Assembly (NCBI RefSeq): GCF_000576575.1
Contig: NZ_AWQS01000015.1
Span: 1 to 41,912, forward strand
Length of the DNA stretch: 41,912 nucleotides
Reading direction: 5' to 3'
Origin: Intrasporangium chromatireducens Q5-1
Lineage (GTDB): Bacteria; Actinomycetota; Actinomycetes; Actinomycetales; Dermatophilaceae
A program made the translations under genes and the position numbers. The notes beneath the pieces are model-generated. The model saw nothing but the letters and a program-made list of their open reading frames with translations. It did no database searches and was not told the DNA's origin. This document shows, one piece after another, positions 8,347 to 16,899 of the stretch (position 1 is the first letter of the stretch; every line of letters begins with the position of its first letter).

Positions 8347-9134
8347 CCGAACTGCTGACTGAGCAGTGTGACGGGGTGCTGCAACTGACGATCAACCGCC
8401 CCGACGCACTCAACGCACTCAACACCAACGTGATCGGCCTTCTCGTCGATACGGTTCGGGAGGCGGCCGACGATCCCGCCTGCCGCGCCGTCGTGCTGAC
8501 CGGCGCCGGGGAGAAGGCGTTCTGCGCGGGCGCCGACCTCAAGGAACTCGCAGAGATGGGCGCAGACCGAGCCCATGAAGTCATGCGGGCCGGTCAGGCC
8601 GCCTTCCGGGCGATCGAGCGGACCCCCATCCCCGTCATCGCCGCGGTCAACGGCCTGGCACTGGGCGGTGGTTTTGAGCTCATCCTCGCCTCCACCATCC
8701 CCGTCCTGTCGACCCGTGCCTCTCTTGGCCTGCCTGAGTCAGGACTGGGACTGATCCCCGGCTACGGCGGGACCCAGCGGCTACCGCGAGCGGTGGGTGA
8801 ACGGATCGCTGCGCACCTCATGCTCACTGGCAGCAGGCTCGACGCCGACCGGGCTTACGATCTTGGCCTCACGCCGGTGCCCCCCGTGGCGCCGGACAAC
8901 CTGCACGAGGCCGCCATGGACATCGCACGCACGATCGCGCGGCAGGGCCCTGTCGCCGTGCGCTCCATTCTCACGGCGCTCGAAATCGGCCGCGACGCTT
9001 CCCTCGACGCCGCTCTTACCGCGGAGACGGGCATGGCAGCCCTCGCCATCGCTGGAGACGAATCAGCCGAGGGCATCTCGGCCTTCCTCGAGCGCCGGCC
9101 GCCACGATTCGTAACGGAAGGGGATCGACGTTGA
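8343..9134 (+). CDS. enoyl-CoA hydratase (crotonase), canonical active site
   Basis: A 263-residue crotonase-fold enzyme adding water to 2-enoyl-CoA. Both classical catalytic glutamates are present at the expected 20-residue spacing: Glu112 (GLALGGGFELIL) and Glu132 (LPESGLGLIPGYGGTQRLPR). The CoA-binding stretch AFCAGADLKEL is at about residues 59-69. The GTG start overlaps the CoA-transferase stop, and the stop overlaps the TTG of the acyl-CoA dehydrogenase, so translation is coupled on both sides. By motif this is the ordinary beta-oxidation hydratase of the operon, in contrast to the atypical crotonase at 20082. Confidence 0.95.
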   Translation: MTELLTEQCDGVLQLTINRPDALNALNTNVIGLLVDTVREAADDPACRAVVLTGAGEKAFCAGADLKELAEMGADRAHEVMRAGQAAFRAIERTPIPVIAAVNGLALGGGFELILASTIPVLSTRASLGLPESGLGLIPGYGGTQRLPRAVGERIAAHLMLTGSRLDADRAYDLGLTPVPPVAPDNLHEAAMDIARTIARQGPVAVRSILTALEIGRDASLDAALTAETGMAALAIAGDESAEGISAFLERRPPRFVTEGDRR

Positions 9135-10354
9135 CCGTCGCAGCACTCTCCATCGACACCGACCCGACCGCCTACGAGGCGCTGCAGAAGGCCGTGGACG
9201 AACCCGTCGCGGACGGGGCACTCACCGACCGGGAGCGCGAGGTCCGGGCCATCGCCCGCGGCATTGCCGCCCGGGAACTGGCCCCCCGCGCTGCCGCCAT
9301 CGACGCAGAGCACGCCTTCGCCCTCGAGGGGGTGGGCGCCCTCAACGAGGCCGGCCTCGGCGGACTGCTCTTCCCGGAGCGGTTGGGTGGAACCGGCGAC
9401 AGCAACGTCGCGTACGCCCTTGCCATGGAGGAGATCACCGCCGCCTGCGCCGCCACGAGCTTGATCTTCATGACGCAGATGCATGCCGCCTACCCGATCC
9501 TGCTCTGCGGCAACGAGGAACAACAGCGCCGGTACATTCCCGGACTGATCCAAGGAACCGCCTTCGGCTCCATTGGGGTGACCGAGCCCGATGCGGGATC
9601 TGACGTGGCGAGCCTGCGCACGACCGCGACGCCGACGGAGCACGGATGGTCTCTGAGCGGACAGAAGACGTTCATCACCACCGGTGATCGGGCCGATGTG
9701 ATCATCTGCTTCGCCACCGTGGACCGCGACCTCGGCCGCAAGGGTGTGACGGCCTTCATCGTCGAGGGCAACTGGGAGGGCGTCCAACGAGGGAAACCGT
9801 TCCACAAGATGGGAATGAACGGCTCCAGCACGGCCGAACTCTTCTTCGACCAAGTGGCCGTGCCCCGCGAGAACCTTCTCGGCGAGGAGCGAGGGGGGTG
9901 GCCCGTCGTGATGAGCTCAGTGGTGAAGACGCGGCTGAGCGCCGCCGCGCAAGGGGTCGGCCTGGCCCGCGGTGCCTATGCCCGCACGTTGGCCTTTCTC
10001 ACAGACCGCTACGGCAAGCGGATCCCCGAGGAGCACACCTTCGCGCTCGCCGAGCTGCGCGGCCGGCTGTTGCAGGGCCGGCTGCTGCTGCACGCGGTCG
10101 CACGTCAGGCGGACCGCGACCCGCACATCTCACCTGGGTCGGTCGGGATCATGAAGCAGTCCTGCACCGATCTCGGGTTCATGGCCGCCGTCGAGGCGAC
10201 CCGCATCCTCGGCCCGCACGGTGACCTTGCCGCCCTCGGCGTCGAACGCTTCCTCCGCGACGCGAAGGTCACGCAGATCTACGACGGCACCAACGAGATC
10301 CAGCGGCTGCTCATCGGCCGTGAGACCACCCGCGCCCTGGAGGCCCTCTCATGA
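9131..10354 (+). CDS. acyl-CoA dehydrogenase with Asp at the usual base position
   Basis: A 407-residue FAD-dependent acyl-CoA dehydrogenase, which would make the alpha,beta-double bond. Normal family segments include GLGGLLFPERLGGTG, FGSIGVTEPDAGSDVASLRTTA (FAD contact), a GWSLSGQKTFITTG stretch, and FLRDAKVTQIYDGTNEIQR near the end. At the position of Glu376 of medium-chain acyl-CoA dehydrogenase (YEGT) this protein has Asp385 (YDGT). The alternative glutamate used by isovaleryl-CoA dehydrogenase is also absent (TRLSAAAQGV in that helix). It starts at TTG 9131 in a TTGA overlap with the hydratase and ends in an ATGA overlap with the SDR. It may pair with the degenerate dehydrogenase at 13010 as a large/small subunit set (inference). 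Confidence 0.92.
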   Translation: MTVAALSIDTDPTAYEALQKAVDEPVADGALTDREREVRAIARGIAARELAPRAAAIDAEHAFALEGVGALNEAGLGGLLFPERLGGTGDSNVAYALAMEEITAACAATSLIFMTQMHAAYPILLCGNEEQQRRYIPGLIQGTAFGSIGVTEPDAGSDVASLRTTATPTEHGWSLSGQKTFITTGDRADVIICFATVDRDLGRKGVTAFIVEGNWEGVQRGKPFHKMGMNGSSTAELFFDQVAVPRENLLGEERGGWPVVMSSVVKTRLSAAAQGVGLARGAYARTLAFLTDRYGKRIPEEHTFALAELRGRLLQGRLLLHAVARQADRDPHISPGSVGIMKQSCTDLGFMAAVEATRILGPHGDLAALGVERFLRDAKVTQIYDGTNEIQRLLIGRETTRALEALS

Positions 10355-11109
10355 CCAGCGCATCGCTCACCGGCAAGGTCGCCATCGTCACCGGGGCAGG
10401 CCGGGGACTGGGGCGTTCGATGGCCGACGCGCTCATCGACGCCGGCGCCGCCGTGACCGTCGCCGCGCGGACCGGCACGGAGCTCGACCGCTTCGTGGCT
10501 GACGCCGAGCAGCGGGGAGGACGCGCTCTGGCAGCCCCCACGGACATCACCGACGAGGATGCGGTCGAGGCCATGGTCACCGCCACGGTGAAGACCTTCG
10601 GGCGCGTCGACATCCTGGTCAACAACTCGGGGATCGTGGCGACACGAGCGCTGATCGAGCAGCCCGCAGACGAATGGGACCGCGTGATCGCGACGAATCT
10701 GCGCGGTACCTATCTCGCGACTCGTGCGGTGGGACGTCACCTCGTCGCGCAGGGCGACGGGAAGGTCATCAACATCGCGTCCAACTTTGCGCTCCAAGGC
10801 GTCGCCAACCACGCGGCATACTCCGCCTCGAAGGCCGCGGTCATCGGCTTCACCAAGTCGATGGCGATCGAGTGGGCACGCTTCGGGGTCCAGGTCAACG
10901 CCATCGCCCCTGGCTACTTCGCCACGCCGCTCAACGCCGAGATGCGGGACGACCCGGAGACGCTCTCCCACGTGGTACGCGCGATCCCGGCGCGGCGGAT
11001 GGGCGAACCCGACGAGCTGAAGCCGTGGCTCTTGCTGCTCGCTGGCCCGGCCTCAGACTTCATGACCGGCGAGGTCGTCGTCATCGACGGCGGCCAGAGC
11101 GTCCGTTGA
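10351..11109 (+). CDS. short-chain dehydrogenase/reductase, canonical
   Basis: A 252-residue classical SDR. The NAD(P) motif TGAGRGLG is at residues 14-21, NNSG at 91-94, and the catalytic set Asn116, Ser144, Tyr157 (YSASK) and Lys161 is complete. The C-terminal GEVVVIDGGQSV is typical of the family. It would oxidise a secondary hydroxyl or reduce a ketone on a CoA ester; general pattern is gluconate 5-dehydrogenase/FabG-like, so specificity cannot be read. Its start overlaps the dehydrogenase stop (ATGA), and the first 3-hydroxyacyl-CoA dehydrogenase follows 20 bases later. With three such dehydrogenases in the operon, a separate SDR may serve a ring hydroxyl, as BadH does in cyclohexanecarboxylate degradation (inference). 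Confidence 0.93.
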   Translation: MTSASLTGKVAIVTGAGRGLGRSMADALIDAGAAVTVAARTGTELDRFVADAEQRGGRALAAPTDITDEDAVEAMVTATVKTFGRVDILVNNSGIVATRALIEQPADEWDRVIATNLRGTYLATRAVGRHLVAQGDGKVINIASNFALQGVANHAAYSASKAAVIGFTKSMAIEWARFGVQVNAIAPGYFATPLNAEMRDDPETLSHVVRAIPARRMGEPDELKPWLLLLAGPASDFMTGEVVVIDGGQSVR

Positions 11110-11129
11110 CACCGACAGGCAGGAACACA

Positions 11130-12008
11130 ATGAACCAAGAACGGAAGACCGTCGCAGTGCTCGGCGCGGGGACCATGGGTTCGGGCATCGCCACCGTGAT
11201 GGCTCGGGCCGGCCACAGCACGCTGCTCTTCGACGTCAACGAGGCCAACCTCCAACGCGGCATCGGCACCGTGCACGGCTTCTTCGACAACAGCGTCAAG
11301 AAGGGGAAGCTCACAACGGACCAAGCCGAGGCCGCCAAGGCCGCCCTACACGGAACGACGGACCTGACCGAGCTCAGCCGGAGCGACGTCGTCGTTGAGG
11401 CAGTCTTCGAGGACCTCGCCCTCAAGAAGGACCTCTTCGGTCAACTTGACGACATCGTCCCGGAATCCACCCTCTTCCACACGAACACATCCACTCTGTC
11501 CGTCACCGGCATCGCCTCTGGTTCGCGGATCCCCGGCCGGGTCGTCGGGACGCACTACTGCAACCCCGCCCCCCTCATGAAGCTCGTCGAGGTGGCCGAC
11601 GGACGACACACGGCGGACTGGGCCCACAAGGCGACCATCGAGTTCCTCCACTCCCTCGGCAAGACGAGTGTGGTCACCCAGGATCGTCCCGGCTTCATCG
11701 TCAATCGCTTCCTCATCCCATGGGAGAACTCCTGCATCCTGGCGCTCGAGGCCGGCTTGGGCACCAAGGAGTCCATCGACGCCGCCGTCCTCGGTGCCCT
11801 GGGCCACCCCATGGGGCCGTTCCGACTGCTCGACATCGTCGGCATGGACATTCACCAGCAGGTCGCCATGCGGCTCTACGAGCAACTGCGCGACCCACGC
11901 TTCTTCCCCCCACCGATGGTGGATCGCATGGTCGCGGCCGGCGACCTGGGCCGGAAGACCGGCCGGGGCTTCTACGAGTACGACGACACCCGCCTGTTCG
12001 GGTCCTAA
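11130..12008 (+). CDS. 3-hydroxyacyl-CoA dehydrogenase, copy 1
   Basis: A 292-residue NAD-dependent 3-hydroxyacyl-CoA dehydrogenase of the single-function PaaH/Hbd type. The Rossmann motif GAGTMG is at 12-17. The catalytic pair is His142 (GTHYCNPAPLMKLVEV, where most relatives have HFFNP) and Glu154, with Ser121/Asn119 in HTNTSTLSV. The C-terminal dimer domain ends in the usual DLGRKTGRGFYEYD. The ATG at 11130 has AGGAA upstream. It follows the SDR by 20 bases and precedes a second, distinct copy by 12 bases. The Cys in place of Phe beside the catalytic His suggests a non-standard substrate pocket. Confidence 0.93.
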   Translation: MNQERKTVAVLGAGTMGSGIATVMARAGHSTLLFDVNEANLQRGIGTVHGFFDNSVKKGKLTTDQAEAAKAALHGTTDLTELSRSDVVVEAVFEDLALKKDLFGQLDDIVPESTLFHTNTSTLSVTGIASGSRIPGRVVGTHYCNPAPLMKLVEVADGRHTADWAHKATIEFLHSLGKTSVVTQDRPGFIVNRFLIPWENSCILALEAGLGTKESIDAAVLGALGHPMGPFRLLDIVGMDIHQQVAMRLYEQLRDPRFFPPPMVDRMVAAGDLGRKTGRGFYEYDDTRLFGS

Positions 12009-12020
12009 GGAGCACGCACG

Positions 12021-12920
12021 ATGACGCCATCGACGACTGACACCCAGAGCCCGCTCGACCTCGCGACGTTCGGGCTCCTCGGACTCGGCACCATGGGGGC
12101 CGGGATCGCGCAGGTGCTCGCGGCCTCGGGCCGCACCGTGATCGCGCTCGAGAAGGACGAGGCCCGACTTGCAGCCGGTGTCGCGGCGGTCACGGCGGCC
12201 CTTGACGGCGGCATCAGACGCGGCAAGGTGACCGAGGACGAGAAGGCAGAGATCCTCAGCCGGATCAGGGGCACGACGGCAGTCGGCGATCTCGCAGACG
12301 TGGACGCCGTGCTCGAGACCGTGAGCGAAGACCTGGAGGTCAAGACCTCACTCCTCACCGAAGTCGCCGCTGTCGTCGCCGACGACACGCCCATCCTCAC
12401 GAACACCTCGGCGTTGTCCGTGACGGCCATCGCGGCGGCGCTGCCGCACCCCGAGCGATGCGCCGGGCTGCACTTCTTCAACCCTGCACCCGCCATGCGC
12501 ACGGTGGAGGTGATCCACGCCCTGCAGTCCGATGAACGCCTCATCGATCGGCTTGAGGCGCTTGTCGATTCCCTCGCGGACAAGATCGCGGTCAGGGTCA
12601 AGGATCGGCCGGGCTTCCTTGTCAACGCCCTGCTCCTGCCCTACCTCAATGACGTGATCCAGGAACTCGATGACGGACTCGCGACAGCCGAGGACATCGA
12701 CGTCGCCCTGAAACTCGGCCTCGGCTACCGGTCCGGGCCGCTCGAGATGCTGGACATGATCGGTCTTGACGTGCATCTCAACGCGACAGAGGCGGCCTAC
12801 GCCGCGACCCTTGACTCTCGGTACGCCGCACCGCCGCTCCTGCGCCAGATGGTCGCTGCGGGCCATCTCGGGGCCAAGAGCGGCTCAGGCTTCCGGACTG
12901 GCCCAAGCCAGACGTCCTGA
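12021..12920 (+). CDS. 3-hydroxyacyl-CoA dehydrogenase, copy 2
   Basis: A 299-residue relative of the preceding gene. The NAD motif GLGTMG is at 21-26, the catalytic dyad is His151 (LHFFNPAP) and Glu163 (TVEVIH), and the NTSALSV segment is normal. The C-terminal domain carries the usual GYRSGPLEMLDMIGLD pattern and ends HLGAKSGSGF. The ATG at 12021 follows AAGGAG after 9 bases. The two tandem copies are clearly different in sequence, so a recent duplication is unlikely; they probably act on different chain lengths or stereoisomers (inference). Confidence 0.93.
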   Translation: MTPSTTDTQSPLDLATFGLLGLGTMGAGIAQVLAASGRTVIALEKDEARLAAGVAAVTAALDGGIRRGKVTEDEKAEILSRIRGTTAVGDLADVDAVLETVSEDLEVKTSLLTEVAAVVADDTPILTNTSALSVTAIAAALPHPERCAGLHFFNPAPAMRTVEVIHALQSDERLIDRLEALVDSLADKIAVRVKDRPGFLVNALLLPYLNDVIQELDDGLATAEDIDVALKLGLGYRSGPLEMLDMIGLDVHLNATEAAYAATLDSRYAAPPLLRQMVAAGHLGAKSGSGFRTGPSQTS

Positions 12921-12941
12921 TCAAGCCTGGAGGAGGAGGCC

Positions 12942-13013
12942 ATGATGGGGTATCAGGAAACCGGCGCCTGCGGTGACGGCGTGGACCACCGCACAGTGAG
13001 TGTGTCGTCATGA
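12942..13013 (+). CDS. possible 23-residue coupled leader ORF
   Basis: A tiny frame beginning with ATG ATG, directly behind a near-perfect ribosome site (GGAGGAGGAGG at about 12929-12939). It encodes 23 residues beginning MMGYQETGACGD, and its TGA overlaps the ATG of the next acyl-CoA dehydrogenase by 4 bases. The dehydrogenase has no good ribosome site of its own. This suggests a translated leader feeding ribosomes to the downstream gene. No homology is recognised, and it may have no function as a peptide. Confidence 0.4.
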   Translation: MMGYQETGACGDGVDHRTVSVSS

Positions 13014-14068
13014 CGTGGCGCGGCCCAACCCTTGACAGCGACCAGCGTGTCCTCGCCGCGACACTGGACTCGCTCGCCGCCGACCGCGCCGTCCTCCTCG
13101 AGGACGCCGCTCCGGTGCAGGTCAGTGCGCTGATCGCCGAGCTCGCCGGACTGGGCGTGTGGACCTTGGGCGCCACGGAGGAGATGGGCGGGGGCGGCGC
13201 CGACGAACTGACCACCGCCGTGGCGCTTGAACGCATGGGTCGGTCCTGGCCCGCTGTCGGGTGGGCGTCGGTCCAAGCGCACGCGGCGGTGGACCTGCTG
13301 GGCCGGGAGGAAGCCTGTACGTCACTGGTGCAGGCGATCCATGCGGGCAGCGCCAACGTTGCCGTTGTCGATGCCGCCTCGGCGCACGTCAACCTCTCCT
13401 GGTCGGGCGACCACCTGGTCGGCACCATCGACCGGGTTGATGCCGCGAGCAAGAGCCCACACCTAGTCGTTCTTGACGGCGACGAGGAGGCAACCCTCGT
13501 GCTGCCCGCGGGCCTGTCGACCGGACCGGTCCGGACGACGGGACTCGGAGGTTCCCAGACGTGCCAGGTCTCCGTGAATGCGTCCGCGGACAACTTCTAC
13601 CGCCTCGGGGCCCCAGACGTCGTCACCGCCCGAATCCGCCTTGCCCTGGGCGCCGCCATCGTGGCGGCCGGCATCGCGGGCGCTGCGGCGGACGAGGCGC
13701 TCGAGTACGCGAGCGGCCGGCATCAGTTCGGCGATGCCCTCACCGCCATCCCCACCGTCCGCCAGTCGCTGCTCAGCCAGGCGGCCCGCACCGCGGTCAT
13801 CCTCACCGCGGCTGCTGCGATGCCATCCGAACCGGTCCAGGCCGCCGCGGTCCTCCGCGAAGCATGCGACCAGGCGATCGAGGTCGCGGCGGCCGCGCTG
13901 CAGTCGCACGGTGGCTACGGCTATCTCACCGAATACTCCGTTGAGCGCCGGCTCCGTGACGCGGTGTCCCTGCGAGCCGCTGTCGACACGCAGGCCGCGG
14001 CGCGCGCCGCCGGCCGGCGTCTCGTCGGGCACAGCACGCCCCAGATCTTGAGGAAGGATCCGTCATGA
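13010..14068 (+). CDS. degenerate acyl-CoA dehydrogenase-like protein
   Basis: A 352-residue member of the acyl-CoA dehydrogenase family, shorter than the usual 380-400. The N-terminal helical domain (LGVWTLGATEEMGGGG) and the C-terminal helical bundle (ASGRHQFGDALTAIPTVRQ, then QSHGGYGYLTEYSVERRLRDA) are recognisable. The middle beta-domain is short and lacks the TEPDAG-type FAD-contact motif. Neither classical base is present: the segment after RDA has no YEGT, and the IVD-type position reads TARIRLALG. Such proteins commonly form heteromers with a catalytic partner, as small subunits like PimD or in mycobacterial FadE pairs. The 9131 protein is the likely partner (inference). The start overlaps a 23-residue leader, and the stop overlaps the ligase start (ATGA). 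Confidence 0.85.
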   Translation: MTWRGPTLDSDQRVLAATLDSLAADRAVLLEDAAPVQVSALIAELAGLGVWTLGATEEMGGGGADELTTAVALERMGRSWPAVGWASVQAHAAVDLLGREEACTSLVQAIHAGSANVAVVDAASAHVNLSWSGDHLVGTIDRVDAASKSPHLVVLDGDEEATLVLPAGLSTGPVRTTGLGGSQTCQVSVNASADNFYRLGAPDVVTARIRLALGAAIVAAGIAGAAADEALEYASGRHQFGDALTAIPTVRQSLLSQAARTAVILTAAAAMPSEPVQAAAVLREACDQAIEVAAAALQSHGGYGYLTEYSVERRLRDAVSLRAAVDTQAAARAAGRRLVGHSTPQILRKDPS

Positions 14069-15735
14069 CCGAGACACGACCCAGCATGTCGCTGACCGAC
14101 GTGCTCGACGGGCAGTACACCCCCCTCGACGCCGAGACCGCGGCCCGGTGGCGGGCCGAGGGCTGGTGGGAGGACCGATCCCTGCGGTCGGTTCTCACCG
14201 AGGCGGCACAGACGCACCCGGATCGGGTCGCACTCGTGGGGCGCCGCACCGACGGACAGCGGGTCAGCAGGACGTTTCGAGAGTTCGACGCGAACGCACA
14301 CCACGCGGCGAGTGTGCTTGCCTCCCTCGGGGTCAAAGAGGGCGACGCAGTCGTGCTGATGCTGCCGAACTGGATCGAGTATCCGGAGCTGGTCTTCGGT
14401 ATCAACGAGATCGGTGCCATCTATGTCGGTATCCCCGTCGCCTATGGAGAGATCCAGGCGGCGGCCATCCTGCGTCGCAGCAAGGCCAAGGTCCTCGTCA
14501 TCCCACGTCGCTGGCGCAGCAATAACCACTTGGAACTGTCCCGCACCCTTCGGCGAGAGATTCCCACCCTCGAACGGATCATCGTCCTCGACGAGGACGG
14601 CACCGAGCTTGAGCCGGAGGAGTCGCTGTGGAGCTCGTATGCCGACGTGCCCTCCCGTTCCTTCCCCGAGCCGGACCCGAACCGCATCTGCTACCTCGGG
14701 TTCACCTCAGGGACCACCGGTGAGCCCAAGGGAGCGATGCACAACCACAACACGCTGCTCTACTCCGTACGCCGCCAGGCGGAACACATCGGTGCTGACG
14801 TCTACGGCAGCCCGGCCGTTCACCTGGTTGCTTCTCCTGCGGGCCACCACACCGGCTTCGTCTGGGGAATCCTCCTCACGACCCTGCTGGCCGGCCGAGG
14901 CGTCTACGTGGACCGGTGGGACCCGGTCTGGGGGGTCGACGTCATCCGGGAGGAGGGGGTCACCATGTTCTTCGGCGCGCCCACCTTCCTGCAGGACATG
15001 ATGCGCACGAACCTTGTCGACGACCCCGCTTCGCCGCTGCGGTGTCTCGTCATTGCCGGTGCCCCGGTGCCGCGGAACCTGCCGGCGGTCGCGAGCAAGG
15101 CCCTGGGCGCGTACGTCGCCCCAGCTTGGGGCATGACCGAGTGCAGCATCATCATGTCGAGCACTCCCAAGGAGCCGGCCCCAATCCAGCGCACGGACGG
15201 CTCGGTCTTCGAGGGCTCATCCGTCAAGGTGGTCAACGGCGACGGCCTCGAGCTGCCCACCGGGGAAGTCGGCGAGCTGCTGGTGCGGGGCCCGGCGCTG
15301 ACGCTCGGCTATTACGACCGCCGCGACGCCACCGAAGAGGCCTACCTACCCGGCCAGTGGTTCAGGACCGGTGACCGGGCGAGCGTCGACGAGCACGGCT
15401 GGGTCTCCCTGCGGGGCCGTTCGAAGGACATCATCATCCGCGGCGGCGAGAACGTTCCCGTCACGGACGTCGAGTCGGTGATCTTCGACCACCCCGACGT
15501 GCTCAACGCGGCGGTGGTGGGCATCCCCGACGAGCGCCTGGGCGAGCGCATCTGTGCCGTCGTGGTGACCCGTCCGGAGGCGGCTGAGCTCACCGTGGAG
15601 TCGTTGTCCGAGTACCTCGTGGCCCAAGGGCTGTCGAAGCACTACCTGCCTGAACGGGTGGTGCACGTGCCGGAGCTGCCCACGACGCCGAGCGGCAAGA
15701 TCCAGAAGTTCAAGCTCCGCGAGATGGTTTTGTGA
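14065..15735 (+). CDS. AMP-forming acyl-CoA ligase (AliA-like)
   Basis: A 556-residue acyl/aryl-CoA synthetase of the ANL superfamily. The P-loop TSGTTGEPKG is at about 214-223, the A5-type stretch APAWGMTECS follows, the adenylation core motif GDRASVDEHGWVSLRGRSKD lies near 435-454, the hinge DIIIRGGENV after it, and the catalytic lysine in TPSGKIQK near 540. The N-terminal phrase ARWRAEGWWEDRSL resembles cyclohexanecarboxylate-CoA ligases such as AliA, although similar openings occur in other fatty-acyl ligases. It activates a free acid with ATP and CoA and is the most likely entry step of the pathway. It overlaps both neighbours by 4 bases. Substrate assignment to an alicyclic acid is tentative. 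Confidence 0.92.
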   Translation: MTETRPSMSLTDVLDGQYTPLDAETAARWRAEGWWEDRSLRSVLTEAAQTHPDRVALVGRRTDGQRVSRTFREFDANAHHAASVLASLGVKEGDAVVLMLPNWIEYPELVFGINEIGAIYVGIPVAYGEIQAAAILRRSKAKVLVIPRRWRSNNHLELSRTLRREIPTLERIIVLDEDGTELEPEESLWSSYADVPSRSFPEPDPNRICYLGFTSGTTGEPKGAMHNHNTLLYSVRRQAEHIGADVYGSPAVHLVASPAGHHTGFVWGILLTTLLAGRGVYVDRWDPVWGVDVIREEGVTMFFGAPTFLQDMMRTNLVDDPASPLRCLVIAGAPVPRNLPAVASKALGAYVAPAWGMTECSIIMSSTPKEPAPIQRTDGSVFEGSSVKVVNGDGLELPTGEVGELLVRGPALTLGYYDRRDATEEAYLPGQWFRTGDRASVDEHGWVSLRGRSKDIIIRGGENVPVTDVESVIFDHPDVLNAAVVGIPDERLGERICAVVVTRPEAAELTVESLSEYLVAQGLSKHYLPERVVHVPELPTTPSGKIQKFKLREMVL

Positions 15736-16853
15736 CTGGTCTTCCCCTCTCGGGGGTCAAAGTCCTTGACCTCTCGACCTTGCTCCCCGGTCCGCTCGCC
15801 ACCTTGATGCTCGCAGAGGCGGGCGCCGATGTCGTCAAGATCGAGCGTTGCGGACCGGGCGACGAAATGCGCACCTACGAGCCGAAGTTCGGCGGGGCCA
15901 GCGCCAACTACGCCGTCCTCAACCGAGGCAAGCGGGCGTATGCCGCAGACCTGAAGGACCCGCAGCAGCGTGACAGGGTCCTCGCCCTGGCTGGCGAGGC
16001 CGATGTCGTCGTCGAGCAGTTCCGACCCGGGGTCGCTGATCGACTTGGCCTAGGCTATGGAGCGGTTCGAGCTGTCGCTCCGGCCGTCGTGTACTGCTCG
16101 ATCACCGGGTATGGGCCCGACGGTCCGCTCGCCGGCCGGGCAGGACACGACCTCACCTACCTCGCCCAATCGGGACTGCTCGGCGTCGTGGCGGACAAGA
16201 CAGGCGCGCCGACCCTGCCGGTGACCGTGCTGGCAGACATCGCCGGTGGCACGTACCCGGCTGTCGTCAACATCCTGCTGGCACTTCGGCAGGTGGAGCG
16301 AACCGGTGAGGGCGTGCACATCCAGGTCTCCATGACACACAACCTGCAGACCTTGGCATACGGGTACCTCGCGGCCCACCAAGCGTCGGGTTCCTGGCCC
16401 CAGCCGGGCAGAGAGCTGCTCACAGGGGGGAGCCCGCGCTACCAGATCTACCCGACGTCCGACGGCCGCCACATTGCGTGCGCGGCCCTGGAACAGAGGT
16501 TCTGGGAGCGCTTGTGCCACCTCGTGGAGCTCGACGAACCTCTCCGCGAGGACCGCGGGCGTGAGACCGCGGTCATCGAAGCACTGACGGCTCGCTTCGC
16601 TGAACGGCCAGCGGCGTACTGGGAGGACCTCTTCGAGGGCGAAGACGTCTGCACGGCCGTCGTCGCCACCTGGGAAGAGGCCGTCGCGAACGGCCTCGTC
16701 CGAACCGATGGGTCGGACCGGGTCACCCCACCGGGTGGCGGAGAGTCGATCCCCACCCTCGCCAGCCCCATCGAGACCGCGTTGCGCGGAGCCGAGCGCA
16801 CCCTGACCTATCCCGCGCTCCACACCCTCCCCGATGAAAGCCCTTGGGCGTGA
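15732..16853 (+). CDS. CaiB-fold protein, probable alpha-methylacyl-CoA racemase
   Basis: A 373-residue CaiB/BaiF-fold protein. Unlike the other two such proteins in the locus, it has the racemase catalytic pair: His139 in AGHDLTYLAQSG and Asp169 in LADIAGGTYP. The 30-residue spacing equals that of His126/Asp156 in the Mycobacterium alpha-methylacyl-CoA racemase. Its length also fits racemases rather than the longer transferases. The activity would epimerise 2-methyl-branched acyl-CoA so that a stereospecific dehydrogenase can act. The GTG start overlaps the ligase stop (GTGA). A transferase function cannot be excluded, since the Asp is shared by both enzyme groups. Confidence 0.85.
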   Translation: MTGLPLSGVKVLDLSTLLPGPLATLMLAEAGADVVKIERCGPGDEMRTYEPKFGGASANYAVLNRGKRAYAADLKDPQQRDRVLALAGEADVVVEQFRPGVADRLGLGYGAVRAVAPAVVYCSITGYGPDGPLAGRAGHDLTYLAQSGLLGVVADKTGAPTLPVTVLADIAGGTYPAVVNILLALRQVERTGEGVHIQVSMTHNLQTLAYGYLAAHQASGSWPQPGRELLTGGSPRYQIYPTSDGRHIACAALEQRFWERLCHLVELDEPLREDRGRETAVIEALTARFAERPAAYWEDLFEGEDVCTAVVATWEEAVANGLVRTDGSDRVTPPGGGESIPTLASPIETALRGAERTLTYPALHTLPDESPWA

Positions 16854-16899
16854 GTCCGGCCATCGCGACGGCCCGCGGCAACCGAGAAGGAGATGCAAC

